Origin: Nostocoides japonicum T1-X7
GTDB taxonomy: Bacteria > Actinomycetota > Actinomycetes > Actinomycetales > Dermatophilaceae
Reading direction: 5' to 3'
Length of the DNA stretch: 57,883 nt
Assembly: GCF_001046855.1 (NCBI RefSeq)
Contig: NZ_HF570958.1
Span: 1,538,199-1,596,081 of the forward strand
Below the pieces are notes generated by a model. The model saw only the letters and a list, made by a program, of their open reading frames with translations, did not search any database and was not told the DNA's origin. The translations under genes and the position numbers were made by a program. The stretch's first letter is position 1. The number at the start of each line of letters is the position of its first letter. This document shows, piece after piece, positions 17,456 through 29,166 of the stretch.

Positions 17456-18514
17456 TCAGCGGCGCCCGAGGTGCCAGAGGTGACCGTGCTCGCGCCGGTC
17501 GACGAGCTCGGGGATGACCTCGCGCTCGAAGAGGGCGATCCCGGTCGTGTCGTAGGCGGCCTCGGGGAAGTAGCAGATGGCATACGTCATGCCGAGCTTC
17601 TCCAGCTCGCGGAGCTTCTCGACGATCATCTCCGGGGTGCCGACGAGCGGACCCCGGCGGGCCTCGGCGACCTGGCGGTCGACGACCTTCTCGGGGACGC
17701 CGGCGCCGTGGAGGCGGTCGGCGAGCTGACCGATGCGCTCCTCGACACCCCTCTCGGTGCTCCCCACGAAGACGTTGTAGTCGGCCGTCCGGACGATCTG
17801 GGAGACGTCGCGCCCGATGTCGTCGCAGTGGCGCCGCAGGATCGCCGACTTGGCCGCGAAGACCTCGGGGGTGCCGTCGAAGTTCGTGTAGTCGGCGTAC
17901 TCGGCCGCGATCCGCAGCGTCTTGCGTTCCCCGCCGCCGGCGATCCACATCGGTATGCCGTTCGCCCGGGACCCGGGGTACGACGTGCCCTGCAGCGGGC
18001 GGGGCCAGCAGCGGGCGCCGTCGACCTTGTAGTGCTCGCCGGCATACGTCGCCTCACCGGTGGTCCACATCTGCCGGAAGATCTCGACGCCCTCCCGGAG
18101 GCGCGCGAGCCGCTCCCCCGCCGAGGGGAAGCCGTAGCCGTACGCGCGCCACTCGTGCTCGTACCACCCGGCGCCGATGCCCATCTCAACGCGTCCCTCG
18201 GAGATGACGTCGACGGTCGCGGCGACCTTGGCGAGGAGGGCGGGGTTGCGGTAGCTCATGCACGAGCACATCTGTCCCAGCCGCACCCGGCCGGTCACCG
18301 CGGCGAGCGCGGCCATGAGCGTCCACGCCTCGTGCGTCGCGTCCTCGCTCGGGACGGGCACGGTGTGGAAGTGGTCATAGACCCAGATGGAGGTCCAGTC
18401 CTCGTTGGCGTCGACCCGGCGGGCCAGGCCCGCCATGACGCCCCAGTGCATCTCCGGCTCGATGCCGACGAGGTCCATCCGCCAGCCCTGGGGCACGAAC
18501 AGTCCGAACTTCAC
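17456..18514 (-). CDS. LLM-class flavin/F420-dependent oxidoreductase
   Basis: 352 residues of a luciferase-like (beta/alpha)8 barrel. Motifs: FGLFVPQGW at the start, [46 protein letters not shown] and the common tail with [18 protein letters not shown]. These match the F420-dependent LLM group. The longer frame to 18613 overlaps the divergent ugd promoter; GTG at 18514 has GAGGGAGA upstream and begins exactly at the conserved VKFGLF. First gene of the MauE/MauD-like operon by spacing, though its role there is unclear. Substrate unknown. Confidence 0.82.
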   Translation of the reverse strand: MKFGLFVPQGWRMDLVGIEPEMHWGVMAGLARRVDANEDWTSIWVYDHFHTVPVPSEDATHEAWTLMAALAAVTGRVRLGQMCSCMSYRNPALLAKVAATVDVISEGRVEMGIGAGWYEHEWRAYGYGFPSAGERLARLREGVEIFRQMWTTGEATYAGEHYKVDGARCWPRPLQGTSYPGSRANGIPMWIAGGGERKTLRIAAEYADYTNFDGTPEVFAAKSAILRRHCDDIGRDVSQIVRTADYNVFVGSTERGVEERIGQLADRLHGAGVPEKVVDRQVAEARRGPLVGTPEMIVEKLRELEKLGMTYAICYFPEAAYDTTGIALFEREVIPELVDRREHGHLWHLGRR

Positions 18515-18602
18515 TCCGGTGTCTCCCTCGACGAGGTCGTATGCCACGCCCGGCCGGGCGGCGCTCTCCGCGAGCAACCCTAACCCGGCGAGCGGCCCCC
18601 GG

Positions 18603-18608
18603 TACGGT
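18603..18608 (+). promoter_or_regulatory. -10 box TACGGT, leaderless ugd mRNA
   Basis: TAnnnT hexamer seven bases before GTG 18616; decides between GTG 18607 and GTG 18616. Confidence 0.5.
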
Positions 18609-18615
18609 GTCACCC

Positions 18616-19791
18616 GTGTCCCGCACCACCGTCGCCGTCGTCGGCACCTCCTACGTCGGCCTGTCCATCGCCGTCCTCCTCGCCGAGCGCAACGACGTCG
18701 TCGCCTACGACATCGACGCCGACCGGATCGCGTTGCTCCGGCAGGGCCGCAGCCCCATCGCGGACCCGGACATCGAGGAGCGGCTCGGAAGCCACGACCT
18801 GTCGCTGCGGTTCACCCTCGACCGGACCGAGGCGTATGCCGGCGCCGACTTCGTCGTCATCGCGACGCCGACCGACTACGACCCCCGGACGAACTACTTC
18901 GACACGAGCACCGTCGAGCAGGTCATCGGCGACATCGTCTCCATCAACCCCGACGCCGTCATGGTCGTCAAGTCGACCGTCCCGGTGGGCTTCACCCGGG
19001 ACATCCGCGGACGGCTCGGGACGGGCAACGTCATGTTCTCCCCGGAGTTCCTCCGCGAGGGCCGCGCGCTCCACGACAACCTCCACCCGTCGCGGATCGT
19101 CGTCGGCGAGGTGAGCGATCGCGGCCGGCGGTTCGCGAACCTCCTCGCCGAGGCCGCGCTCGACGAGGATGTGCCGGTGCTGCTCACCGGCTCGACGGAG
19201 GCGGAGGCCATCAAGCTGTTCGCCAACACCTACCTCGCGATGCGGGTCGCGTACTTCAACGAGCTCGACACCTTCGCCTCGCTCCACGGGCTCGACACGC
19301 GCCAGATCATCGACGGTGTCGGACTCGACCCGCGGATCGGGCCGCACTACAACAACCCGTCGTTCGGGTACGGCGGCTACTGCCTGCCCAAGGACACCAA
19401 GCAGCTCCTCGCCAACTACGAGAACGTGCCGCAGACCCTCATCGAGGCGATCGTCACGTCGAACACCTCACGCAAGGACTTCGTCGCCTTCGACATCCTC
19501 GCGCGCCGGCCCAAGGTCGTCGGCATCCACCGCCTCATCATGAAGTCCGGCTCGGACAACTTCCGGTCCAGCAGCGTCCAGGGGATCATGAAACGGCTCA
19601 AGGCCAAGGGCGTCGAGGTCATCGTGTACGAGCCCGAGCTCGCCGAGGCGACGTTCTTCGGGTCGGAGGTCGTGCGGGACCTCGACGCCCTCAAGGCGCG
19701 AGCGGACCTCATCGTCGCCAACCGGCGGTCGCCCGAGCTCGCCGACGTCGAGGACAAGGTCTACACGCGGGACCTGTTCGGCGCGGACTGA
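18616..19791 (+). CDS. ugd: UDP-glucose 6-dehydrogenase family (nucleotide-sugar dehydrogenase)
   Basis: 391 residues, the size of the short enterobacterial Ugd. NAD-dependent two-step oxidation of a UDP-sugar 6-OH to the carboxylate. Visible: Rossmann [63 protein letters not shown] with the Lys/Asn substrate pair, and [15 protein letters not shown] carrying the catalytic Cys. Likely supplies UDP-glucuronate (or a related uronate) for surface polysaccharide, consistent with the glycopolymer genes at the left. Start 18616 follows the -10 TACGGT. The exact UDP-sugar is not proven. Confidence 0.88.
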   Translation: MSRTTVAVVGTSYVGLSIAVLLAERNDVVAYDIDADRIALLRQGRSPIADPDIEERLGSHDLSLRFTLDRTEAYAGADFVVIATPTDYDPRTNYFDTSTVEQVIGDIVSINPDAVMVVKSTVPVGFTRDIRGRLGTGNVMFSPEFLREGRALHDNLHPSRIVVGEVSDRGRRFANLLAEAALDEDVPVLLTGSTEAEAIKLFANTYLAMRVAYFNELDTFASLHGLDTRQIIDGVGLDPRIGPHYNNPSFGYGGYCLPKDTKQLLANYENVPQTLIEAIVTSNTSRKDFVAFDILARRPKVVGIHRLIMKSGSDNFRSSSVQGIMKRLKAKGVEVIVYEPELAEATFFGSEVVRDLDALKARADLIVANRRSPELADVEDKVYTRDLFGAD

Positions 19792-19970
19792 GCTGTCCCC
19801 CGATCGCCGCGCTCCCATCCCGTCTCTCGCCCCACTCCTCCCATCCCGCCCCGCCCGATCCCGTCCCGTAGCGCTCGGGACCGACTCTGGAACCGACCGT
19901 CGGAACACGACCTGGGGGACACGCCTCCCCCACGGCGGCGCTTCCTGGTCGCCGGGTCCATGATGGCCTC

Positions 19971-20414
19971 ATGGGCGTGAAGTTCCAGAACGACCGGAAT
20001 CTCATCCGCGACCTCCTCTTCGACCCCGGCACCTGGATCGTCGTCGGCCTCTCGCGGAACACCGAGCGGGCGGCCTACGGCGTCGCGCGGTGGCTGAAGT
20101 ACGAGCAGCGCAAGGGGATCATCCCCGTCCACCCGAGAGCCGAGGAGGTGTTCGGGTCGCCCGCTTACGCGACGATCTCCGACATCCCCGACCAGGACAT
20201 CAAGGTCGTCGACTGCTTCGTCTCCTCCGACAAGGTCGGGAAGGTCGTCGACGAGGCGATCGCCAACAAGGACCGCCTCCAGATCGACGCCGTCTGGATG
20301 CAGCTCGGGGTCGTCGACCATGTCGCCGCCGACCGGGCCCGGCGCGCGGGGCTCGGCGTCGTCATGGACACCTGCCCCAAGATCGAGTTCCCGCGGGTCG
20401 CCCCCGCCGAGTAG
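19971..20414 (+). CDS. CoA-binding domain protein (YccU-type)
   Basis: 147 residues, one Rossmann-like CoA-binding domain: TWIVVGLSRNTERAAYGVAR, IIPVHPRAEEVFGSPAYATI, DQDIKVVDCFVSSDKVG, AVWMQLGVV, GVVMDTCPKIEF. Family members bind CoA; function is poorly known. Start ATG 19971 with CATGAT six bases upstream, so probably leaderless. Its 3' side carries a 450-bp repeat-filled gap facing convergent purE. Confidence 0.85.
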   Translation: MGVKFQNDRNLIRDLLFDPGTWIVVGLSRNTERAAYGVARWLKYEQRKGIIPVHPRAEEVFGSPAYATISDIPDQDIKVVDCFVSSDKVGKVVDEAIANKDRLQIDAVWMQLGVVDHVAADRARRAGLGVVMDTCPKIEFPRVAPAE

Positions 20415-20427
20415 GTTCCCTCGACCC

Positions 20428-20625
20428 CGTCAGCCCCCGCGGAGACCCGCCACCTCGCCTGATGAACCCTCGCAGGTCTCGCCACCTCGCCTGATCAACC
20501 CTCGCAAGTCTCGCCACCTCGCCTGATCGACCCTCGCAAGTCTTGCCACCTCGCCTGATCGACCCTCGCAAGTCTCGCCACCTCGCCTGATCAAGCCTCC
20601 CCCGGGGGCTCGCCGCCTCGCCTGG
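20428..20625. repeat. 32-bp tandem repeat, about five to six copies
   Basis: Units of 32 bp with core CTCGCAAGTCTCGCCACCTC and GCCTGAT, slightly varied at the first two bases (GA, CA, CG), with a degenerate copy at each end. No spacers, so not CRISPR. Non-coding, between convergent genes. Confidence 0.85.
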
Positions 20626-20650
20626 TCTCGGCGAGCCGCCCCGGAGAAGT

Positions 20651-20817
20651 CGCTTTATCGGGTGACCCGATAATCCGCGCGCCAGCTTTATCGGGTGACC
20701 CGATAAAGCTGCTCCGGGGTGAACGCAAGGGTTCCGGGGTGACCCCGAAAGACGGAGCTTCACCCGGCATTCGTTGTCGGGTGAAGCTCAGTCTTCTGGG
20801 GTCACCCGATAAAGCGA
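20651..20817. repeat. Palindromic repeat cluster (modules P1 and P2)
   Basis: P1 at 20684-20710: arms AGCTTTATCGGGT and ACCCGATAAAGCT around one base; a truncated P1 at 20651-20676 and a right half at about 20799-20817. P2 at 20755-20789: arms GAGCTTCACCCG and CGGGTGAAGCTC with an 11-base loop. Same modules recur at 32.7-33.2, 53.8 and 56.7 kb. Lies in the convergent gap CoA-binding/purE. Confidence 0.9.
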
Positions 20818-20868
20818 GTCGGGGGACGAAGCGAGTCAGGGGGGCGGAGGACCGTCAGGAGCAGGGTG

Positions 20869-21621
20869 TCAGTCGCCGCTGGCCAGGCGCTCCTGCAAGG
20901 CCCGGCCCTTGGCCTGCGCCTGCGCGCTGAGGTCGGCCTGGAAGGCGACCATCGCCGCTCGGACCCGCTCGGCCTCCGGCCCGGCGCCCGAGCCGATGAT
21001 CCGCGCGGCGAGGAGGCCGGCGTTCCGGGCGCCGCCGATCGAGACCGTCGCGACCGGCACGCCGGCGGGCATCTGGACGATCGACAGGAGCGAGTCCATC
21101 CCGTCGAGGTAGGCCAGCGGCACCGGGACGCCGATGACCGGCAGCGGCGTGACGGAGGCGATCATTCCCGGCAGGTGCGCCGCGCCGCCGGCGCCGGCAA
21201 TGACGACGCACAGCCCGCGGTCGGCGGCCGACCGGCCCCAGGCGATCATCTCCGTCGGCATCCGGTGGGCGGAGACGACCTCCGCGGAGTAGGCGATGCC
21301 GAGCTCGTCGAGGGCTGTCGCCGCCGCCTCCATGACGGGCCAGTCGCTGTCGCTGCCCATGACGATGCCGACGACGGGGCCCGGCGCGACGACAGGAGAG
21401 CTGGCCGGAGCATCGACAGGAGAGCCAGCTAGCGCGTCGACGACAGAGCCGCCCGGCGCCTCGACAGGAGAGCCAGCCGGAGCATCGACAGGAAAGCCAG
21501 CCGGAGCATCGACTTGAGAGCCAGCCGGAGCATCGACAGGAGAGCCAGCCGACGCGTCGACAGGAGAGCCAGCCGACGCGTCGATGGGAGAGCCGGCGGC
21601 CGGCATACCGGAGCCGCTCAT
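20869..21621 (-). CDS. purE: N5-carboxyaminoimidazole ribonucleotide mutase with repetitive N-terminal extension
   Basis: 250 residues; usual PurE is about 160. The core from about residue 82 shows [23 protein letters not shown] with the catalytic His, [35 protein letters not shown] and [11 protein letters not shown]: a class I PurE, converting N5-CAIR to CAIR in purine synthesis. Residues 1-81 are imperfect 8-residue repeats (SPVDAPAG) encoded by 24-bp DNA repeats. ATG 21621 overlaps the purK stop (ATGA) and no alternative ATG/GTG lies just before the core, so the tail is probably translated. It may be disordered. Confidence 0.93.
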   Translation of the reverse strand: MSGSGMPAAGSPIDASAGSPVDASAGSPVDAPAGSQVDAPAGFPVDAPAGSPVEAPGGSVVDALAGSPVDAPASSPVVAPGPVVGIVMGSDSDWPVMEAAATALDELGIAYSAEVVSAHRMPTEMIAWGRSAADRGLCVVIAGAGGAAHLPGMIASVTPLPVIGVPVPLAYLDGMDSLLSIVQMPAGVPVATVSIGGARNAGLLAARIIGSGAGPEAERVRAAMVAFQADLSAQAQAKGRALQERLASGD

Positions 21622-22814
21622 TCGGTGATCACGCCTCGGAGGTAGTCGGCGGCATGGCCCGCCCGGTCGCGCAGGTCGTCGAGATCCTCACCGGTGACGT
21701 TGACGTGGCCGATCTTGCGTCCGGGTCGCACCCCCTTGCCGTAGAGGTGCAGCTTGAGCTCGGGGTCGCGCGCCATGACGTGACGGTATGCCGGGTAGAG
21801 GTCGGGGAAGTCGCCGCCGAGGACGTTCGCCATCACCGTCCACCCCGCACGTGGGCGAGGGGAGCCGAGGGGCAGGTCGAGCACGGCCCGCAGATGCTGC
21901 TCGAACTGGCCGGTCACGGCGCCGTCCATGCTCCAGTGCCCGCTGTTGTGGGGGCGCATCGCGAGCTCGTTGACGACGAACCCCTCCCCGTCGCGGGTCT
22001 GGAACATCTCGACGGCGAGGATGCCGGTCACCCCCAGCTCGCCGGCGATCGTCAGGGCCGCGGCACTGGCGCGGGCGGCGAGGTCGGGGTCGAGGTCCGG
22101 AGCCGGCGCGAGGACCTCGGTGCAGATGCCGTCGGTCTGGACCGTCTCGACGACGGGGTACACCGCGGTCTGCCCCGACGGGCTGCGCGCGAGGAGGACG
22201 GCGACCTCCCGGAGGAAGTCGACCTTCTCCTCCAGGAGGATCCCGCGCGACAGCGGCCCGTCGCCCCCGGCCTGCTCCGTGGCGACGGCGAGCCACTCCG
22301 CCACGTCGTCGACGGAGTCCGCGACGAGCACCCCCTTGCCGTCGTAGCCTCCCCGGGGCGTCTTGGCGACGACGGGCCAGCCGACCTCATCGGCGAAGGC
22401 GGCGACCTCGTCGGCGGTCGCGGCGACGGTCCATCGCGGGCACGGCACGCCGAGCGCGGTGAGGCGCTCCCGCATGGCGACCTTGTCCTGGGCGAAGACG
22501 AGCGCCTCCGGCGTCGGATGCATCGGTATGCCGGCCGCGGCGAGCGCCGAGAGGACCGGCGCCGGCACGTGCTCGTGGTCGAAGGTCACGACGTCGCACG
22601 CCTTCGCGAAGGTGAGGACGGCGTCGACGTCACGGTGGTCGCCGACGGGGGCCGACGGGATGACCTGGGCGGCCGCCGCGTCGGGCGACTCGGCGAGGTT
22701 GCTCAGCGCGATGGCGAGCTCGGCCGCCGGGCCGGCACACATGCGGGCCAGCTGGCCTCCTCCGACGATTCCGACGACGGGGAACCCGCCCGGGGCTCTG
22801 CGCGGTTCGGTCAC
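21618..22814 (-). CDS. purK: 5-(carboxyamino)imidazole ribonucleotide synthase
   Basis: 398 residues, ATP-grasp enzyme converting AIR, ATP and bicarbonate to N5-CAIR, the substrate of PurE. Visible: [108 protein letters not shown] start at 22814, preceded by a TAGACT -10 at 22821-22826 six bases away, so probably a leaderless purK-purE operon with its own promoter. The next gene upstream is the xanthine catabolic operon, not the usual gtrA neighbour. Confidence 0.95.
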   Translation of the reverse strand: MTEPRRAPGGFPVVGIVGGGQLARMCAGPAAELAIALSNLAESPDAAAAQVIPSAPVGDHRDVDAVLTFAKACDVVTFDHEHVPAPVLSALAAAGIPMHPTPEALVFAQDKVAMRERLTALGVPCPRWTVAATADEVAAFADEVGWPVVAKTPRGGYDGKGVLVADSVDDVAEWLAVATEQAGGDGPLSRGILLEEKVDFLREVAVLLARSPSGQTAVYPVVETVQTDGICTEVLAPAPDLDPDLAARASAAALTIAGELGVTGILAVEMFQTRDGEGFVVNELAMRPHNSGHWSMDGAVTGQFEQHLRAVLDLPLGSPRPRAGWTVMANVLGGDFPDLYPAYRHVMARDPELKLHLYGKGVRPGRKIGHVNVTGEDLDDLRDRAGHAADYLRGVITE

Positions 22815-22820
22815 GCCGGG

Positions 22821-22826
22821 AGTCTA
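22821..22826 (-). promoter_or_regulatory. -10 box TAGACT for leaderless purK-purE
   Basis: On the minus strand, six bases before GTG 22814 and just after the guaD stop. It would separate biosynthetic purEK expression from the catabolic operon upstream. Confidence 0.5.
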
Positions 22827-22836
22827 ACGAGCGCGG

Positions 22837-24171
22837 TCAGGACCGTCGTATGCCGACGGGCTCCCTGCCGGTGCGCGACGGGCCACCGCGGGCCGTGATC
22901 GGCTCGCCACCGACCCAGACGCCCCCGACGTCCGACGTCGTGCCGAGCGCGAAGACCTTGGACAGGGCGTCCTCGGCGCAGCGGGCGTTCGCGAGCCCGA
23001 CGGCGAGAGGGTCGCCGGCCTCCGGCGTCACCCACACGGCATCGAGCTGCTTGCCGACCGACAGGTCCCCGATCTCCTCGGCCAGCCCGAGCGCCCGCGC
23101 GCCCGCACCCGTGGCGAGCCACAGCAGATGGGTCGAGGTGAGCGGCATCCCCTGCTCGCCGAGGAGGCGTTGGAGGAAGTAGGCCTGCAGCCCCTCCTTG
23201 AGCATCGAGAACCCCGTCCCCGCACCGACATCGGAGCCGAGGGCGACGTGCACGCCGGACTCGACGTGCCGCCGCAGCGGGAAGAGGCCCGACCCGAGCG
23301 CGGCGTTGCTCGTCGGGCAGTGGGCCACGGCGGAGCCCCGGGCCGCGAGGGTCGCGAGCTCGGCGTCGGTGGGGTGGACGTTGTGGGCGAGCAGGCTCCG
23401 CACCGTGAGCAGACCGAAGCGGTCGTAGCTGTCGACGTAGGACGCCCCGTCGAAGAGCGCGCCCACCTCGGCGATCTCGCGGAGGTTCTCGTTGACGTGT
23501 GAGGTGAACCAGGCGCCGTCGAGCGCGGCGAGGGACGCCGCGCACGCCTCGAGGATGCCCTCGCTCGCCGAGAGGGAGAACCGGGGCGTCACGGCATACC
23601 GGAGCCGGCCCTTCCCGTGCCAGCGGGCAGCGAGCCCGGCGGTCTCCTCGTAGGCGCGCTCGGGCGTCGTGAGGAGCGGGTCGGGGAGGATCCGGTCGGA
23701 GGTGACGAGCCCTGCCGTGATCCGCAGGCCCCACCGGTCCGCCGCCTCGAACATCGCGTCGACGGCGCCGGCGAAGTGCGACCCGAACACGAGGGCGGTC
23801 GTCGTCCCGGCGTCGACGAGACCGGTCATGAAGTCCCGGGCGACCTCTCGCGCGTAGTCGACGTCGCGGAGCCGGACCTCCTCGGGGAGCGCGCACTCGT
23901 CGAGCCAGTCGAGCAGCGGCATACCGAGCCCGCCGATGACCCGGACCTGGGGGAAATGGACGTGCGTGTCGACGAGTCCGGGAAGGAGAACCCCGTCGCG
24001 CAGGTCGACGACCTCCTCCTCGGGATGGTCGGCGCGCACGCTCGCGAAGGGTCCCCGCTCGCCGATGACGCCGGCCTGCTCGACGAGGATCCCGCAGTCG
24101 TCCTCGGCCCGCAGGACGCCGCCGGCGAAGGGGTCGTCGGGCGTGTCGAGGACGGTCGCCCGGATGATCAT
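22837..24171 (-). CDS. guaD: Guanine deaminase
   Basis: 444 residues, amidohydrolase fold; hydrolyses guanine to xanthine and ammonia. Metal and substrate motifs: LLPGLVDTHVHFPQ, ALPEEVRLRD, FGSHFAGAVD, SDRILPDPLL, WFTSHVNEN, LAHNVHPTD, AHCPTSNAALGSG, VALGSDVGAGTGFSML. ATG 24171 overlaps the xdhC stop (ATGA); the frame continues far upstream only as an antisense shadow. Last gene of xdhA-xdhB-xdhC-guaD. Its product is the substrate of the Xdh encoded in the same operon. Confidence 0.92.
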   Translation of the reverse strand: MIIRATVLDTPDDPFAGGVLRAEDDCGILVEQAGVIGERGPFASVRADHPEEEVVDLRDGVLLPGLVDTHVHFPQVRVIGGLGMPLLDWLDECALPEEVRLRDVDYAREVARDFMTGLVDAGTTTALVFGSHFAGAVDAMFEAADRWGLRITAGLVTSDRILPDPLLTTPERAYEETAGLAARWHGKGRLRYAVTPRFSLSASEGILEACAASLAALDGAWFTSHVNENLREIAEVGALFDGASYVDSYDRFGLLTVRSLLAHNVHPTDAELATLAARGSAVAHCPTSNAALGSGLFPLRRHVESGVHVALGSDVGAGTGFSMLKEGLQAYFLQRLLGEQGMPLTSTHLLWLATGAGARALGLAEEIGDLSVGKQLDAVWVTPEAGDPLAVGLANARCAEDALSKVFALGTTSDVGGVWVGGEPITARGGPSRTGREPVGIRRS

Positions 24172-24998
24172 GTCGGCACCCGCGCGGACGCCCGCTCGGC
24201 CTCGAAGACGCGCAGCAGGTCGGCCGCGACGCTCACGGCGATGGTGGCCGGCTCCTTGCCGACGAGGTCCGGCAGCCCGATGGGCGTGCGGATCCGCGCG
24301 AGCTCGGACTCGGTATGCCCTTCTGCGGCAAGGAGCTTCCGGAACCGTGCCCACTTGGCGGAGGACCCGATGAGCCCGACCGAGCCGAGGTGCCGGCAGC
24401 GCAGGGCGGCGTCGCACAGGGCGGCGTCCTCCGCATGGTCGTGGGTCATGATGAGCACATGCGTCCCGCGAGGGACCTCGCCGAGGACCAGCTCCGGGAC
24501 GGGCGCGTGGTGGACCCGGACCCGCGCGACGGCGTCGTCGAGCACCGCGAGCCGGTCGCGGCCGAGCTGGTCCGCGCGGGAGTCGACGAGGTGGAGCTCG
24601 ACCTCGTGGCGAGCGAGGACGCGCGCCAGCTCGATCCCCACGTGCCCGATGCCGAAGACGGCGACGGACGGCACGACCGGGAGCGGCTCGAGCAGGAGGG
24701 TGACCTCTCCGCCGCAGCACTGCCGGCCGTGCTCCGTCGCAGCCCGGTCGCTGAGCCGGAGGGTCAGCTCCTCGGGGATGCCATGCCCCTCGGCGAGCAT
24801 CTCGCGGGCGCGGGCGACGGCGGTCGCCTCGAGGTTCCCGCCACCGACGCTCGCCCACGTCGCGTCGGCCGCGACGACCATCTTCGCGCCGGCCGCCCGG
24901 GGCGAGTGCCCACGGACGTCGACGAGGGTGACGAGCACCCCGGGGCGCCGCTCGGTGCGCAGCCTCTCGATCGCGGCCAGCCAGTCCATGTCAGCCAC
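24168..24998 (-). CDS. xdhC: Xanthine dehydrogenase accessory protein XdhC (XdhC/CoxI family)
   Basis: 276 residues. XdhC binds molybdenum cofactor, promotes its sulfuration and inserts it into Xdh. Visible: N-terminal LVTLVDVRGHSPRAAGAKMV, SVGGGNLEATAV and RQCCGGEVTLLLE, then a C-terminal Rossmann part AVFGIGHVGIELARVLA, IMTHDHAEDAALC and GLIGSSAKWARFRKLL, as in the family. Seven bases after the xdhB stop. ATG 24998. Confidence 0.92.
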   Translation of the reverse strand: MADMDWLAAIERLRTERRPGVLVTLVDVRGHSPRAAGAKMVVAADATWASVGGGNLEATAVARAREMLAEGHGIPEELTLRLSDRAATEHGRQCCGGEVTLLLEPLPVVPSVAVFGIGHVGIELARVLARHEVELHLVDSRADQLGRDRLAVLDDAVARVRVHHAPVPELVLGEVPRGTHVLIMTHDHAEDAALCDAALRCRHLGSVGLIGSSAKWARFRKLLAAEGHTESELARIRTPIGLPDLVGKEPATIAVSVAADLLRVFEAERASARVPT

Positions 24999-25005
24999 CG
25001 GGCCG

Positions 25006-27458
25006 TCAGCGACCGGACCGCACGCCGGCGGCGGCCTGCTCGGACCGCGGGTGGAGCCGGTGGGCGTCCGCCGCGAGCTGGTCCGGCTCGATGCCCGGGG
25101 CGCCCTCGACGGCGGGTGTCATGTGCGGGGGCTCGCCGTGGCCGCGCGCCTCCTCGACCGCCCAGAACACCGCCTCGGGCGTCGCCGGCGAGGCGAGGTC
25201 GACGCTCGTCCCCGGGGGGCCGAACGCCGCGGCTGCCTGGCGCAGCGCCTCGCGGACCGAGAAGGCGAGCATGAGCGGAGGCTCCCCGACCGCCTTGGAG
25301 CCGTAGACGGCGCCCTCCTCGTGGGCCCGCTCGAGGAGGCTGACGGTGAACTCCCGCGGCATCTCCGACAGGCTCGGCAGCTTGTAGGTGCTCGCGGCCT
25401 GGGTGGCGAGCCGGCCACGCGACGGCCCGTCGGACTCGTCCCACCGCAGGTCCTCGAGGGTGAGCCATCCCGCGCCCTGGACGTAGCCGCCCTCGATCTG
25501 GCCGAGGTCGACGAGGGGCGAGAGGCTGTCGCCGACGTCGTGGACGATGTCGACCCGCCGCGTCCGGTAGGCACCGGTGAAGCCGTCGACCTCGACCTCG
25601 GTGGCCGCGGCGCCGTAGGCGAAGTACTTGAACGGCTCGCCGTGGAAGCTCGTCGAGTCCCAGTGCAGGCCCTCCGTCCGGTAGTAGCCCGCGGCGAAGA
25701 GCTGGACCCGTTGGAAGTAGGCCTGGTTCACCAGGTCGGCCCACGCCACCGTCTCGGACCGGCCGAGCCCGCGCACCACGCCGTCCCCGAAGCGCACGTC
25801 GGCCGGCGGAACGCCGAGCTGTCCCGCCGCGACGACGGCGAGCCGCTCGCGGATCTGCTCGCAGGCGTTCTTCACGGCGCCGCCGTTGAGGTCGGCGCCC
25901 GAGCTCGCGGCCGTCGCCGAGGTGTTGGGCACCTTGTCGGTGCGGGTCGGCGCCAGCCGGACGGTCGACAGCGGGACGCCGAGCGTCGTCGCCGCGACCT
26001 GGAGCATCTTCGTGTGGAGCCCCTGCCCCATCTCCGTGCCACCGTGGTTGACGAGGACCGAGCCGTCCTTGTACACGTGGACGAGGGCACCCGCCTGGTT
26101 GAAGGCGGTGAGGTTGAAGGAGATCCCGAACTTCACCGGGGTGACGGCGAGGGCCCGCTTGGTATGCGGGTGGGCCGCGTTGAACGCCGCGATCTCGCGT
26201 CGGCGGTTCGTGACGTCCCCGCGCTCGATGACCTCGTCCCACGTGGCGACCAGTCGCTCCGGGTGCCGGACCGGCTGGCCGTAGGGGGTGGCCTGACCTG
26301 CCACGTAGAAGTTCCGGCGGCGCAGATCGATCGGGTCGAGGCCGAGGAACGGCGCACAGCGGCCGAGGATGTCCTCGATGACGAGCATCCCCTGGGGTCC
26401 GCCGAAGCCCCGGAAGGCCGTCTGGGACGTCTTGTTCGTCCGGGCGATCCGGCCGTTGACCCTGATGTCGGGGATCCAGTAGGCGTTGTCGATGTGGCAC
26501 AGCGCCCGGGCCAGCACCGGCTCGGACAGGTCGAGGCTCCAGCCGCCGTCGGAGGTCAGCGTCGCGTCGAGCGCCTCGAGGCGGCCGTCGTCGGAGAACC
26601 CGACCCGCCACTGGGCGTGGAACCCGTGCCGCTTCCCCGACATCGTGATGTCCTGGGTCCGGTTGAGGCGCAGACGGACCGGGCGGCCGGTGAGGGTGGC
26701 CCCGAGAGCCGCGATCGCGGCATACCCGTGCGGCTGCATCTCCTTGCCCCCGAACCCTCCGCCCATCCGGAGGCACTGGACGGTGACCGCGTGGCTCGGC
26801 AGGCCGAGGACGTGGGCGACGATGTCCTGGGTCTCCGACGGGTGCTGGGTGCTGCACTGGACGAAGATCTGGCCGGCCTCGTCGACGTGGGCGAGCGAGC
26901 AGTGCGTCTCGAGGTAGAAGTGCTCCTGGCCGGCGAACTCGAACGTCCCGCTGAAGACGTGTGCGGCCCGGGCGATCCCGGCCTCTACGTCTCCCCGGAC
27001 CATCGTCGGCTGGCCCCCCTGGAAGCTGCCGGCGACGATGGCCTCGCTCACCGTGACGAGTGCGGGGAGCGGCTCGTAGTCGACCTCGACGGCGGCGGCC
27101 CCGAGCCGGGCCGCCTCGAGGGTCTCGCCGAGCACCCAGCAGACGGAGTGGCCGAAGAACATGACCTCGGACGGGAAGAGCGGCTCGTCGTGCTTGATCC
27201 CGGCGTCGTTGACGCCCGGAACATCGGCGGCGGTGAGGACGCGGACGACGCCGGGAACCTCGAGCGCCGGGGTCGGGTCGAGCCGCGTCACCCGCGCATG
27301 CGCATGCGGGGCCTGGACGGGATGGGCGTGGAGGACACCGTGCGTCCGACAGGTGAGGTCGTCGGTGTAGAGGGCAAGCCCGGTCACGTGGAGTGAAGCG
27401 GACTCGTGCGGGATCTCCTGCCCCACAACGGCATTCGCGGGTCGTTCGGACAGGCTGC

Positions 27459-27462
<4 letters not shown>
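25006..27462 (-). CDS. xdhB: Xanthine dehydrogenase, molybdopterin-binding large subunit
   Basis: 818 residues. Holds the molybdopterin site that hydroxylates hypoxanthine/xanthine to urate. Visible: LALYTDDL, EVMFFGHSVCWVLGETLE, GGGFGGKE, the Arg motif TAFRGFGGPQGML, HGGTEMGQGLHTK, and the catalytic Glu motif VGEPPLMLAFSV near residue 727. These active-site residues are those of true xanthine dehydrogenases. ATGA overlap with xdhA upstream. The C-terminal 60 residues after AVEEARGH are Pro/Ala-rich and probably unstructured. Confidence 0.95.
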
Positions 27463-28919
<1,457 letters not shown>

Positions 28920-29166
28920 CGTGCGCTCCCAACGCCTCTTCGGCCATCATGCTCCCCGCGACGCGTCGTCGCGTCGAGGGCACGGTTGGGTCGCTGCGTT
29001 GCGGAGGCCGGCTGGTTATCCGTGCGGAACAGCCGGCGCTCGTCCGTGGGTCCACGCCCTCGGGTCCGTCCGATGCTACGGCACCTCGGGGCGGAGATCA
29101 ATGGTTTTGGAAAACGAATTCCGTATCGTGGACTCTGTCGATCGTGGGTCATGGGGTCGACCGACC
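28920..29166 (-). promoter_or_regulatory. Promoter/operator region of the xdhABC-guaD operon
   Basis: 247 bp, with an unusually A/T-rich patch at about 29095-29140. It contains GGAAAACGAATTCC (GGAA-N6-TTCC dyad) followed by TATCGTGGA; a similar TCGTGGA with an ATCCG-N6-CGGAT dyad lies upstream of the purine permease gene. A shared purine-responsive regulator is plausible; no regulator gene is in the window. Confidence 0.4.

Noticed and set aside
23617..27396. 1259-codon + strand frame over guaD/xdhC/xdhB
   Set aside because: Shadow of three well-supported minus-strand genes; composition is a mirror of their codons.
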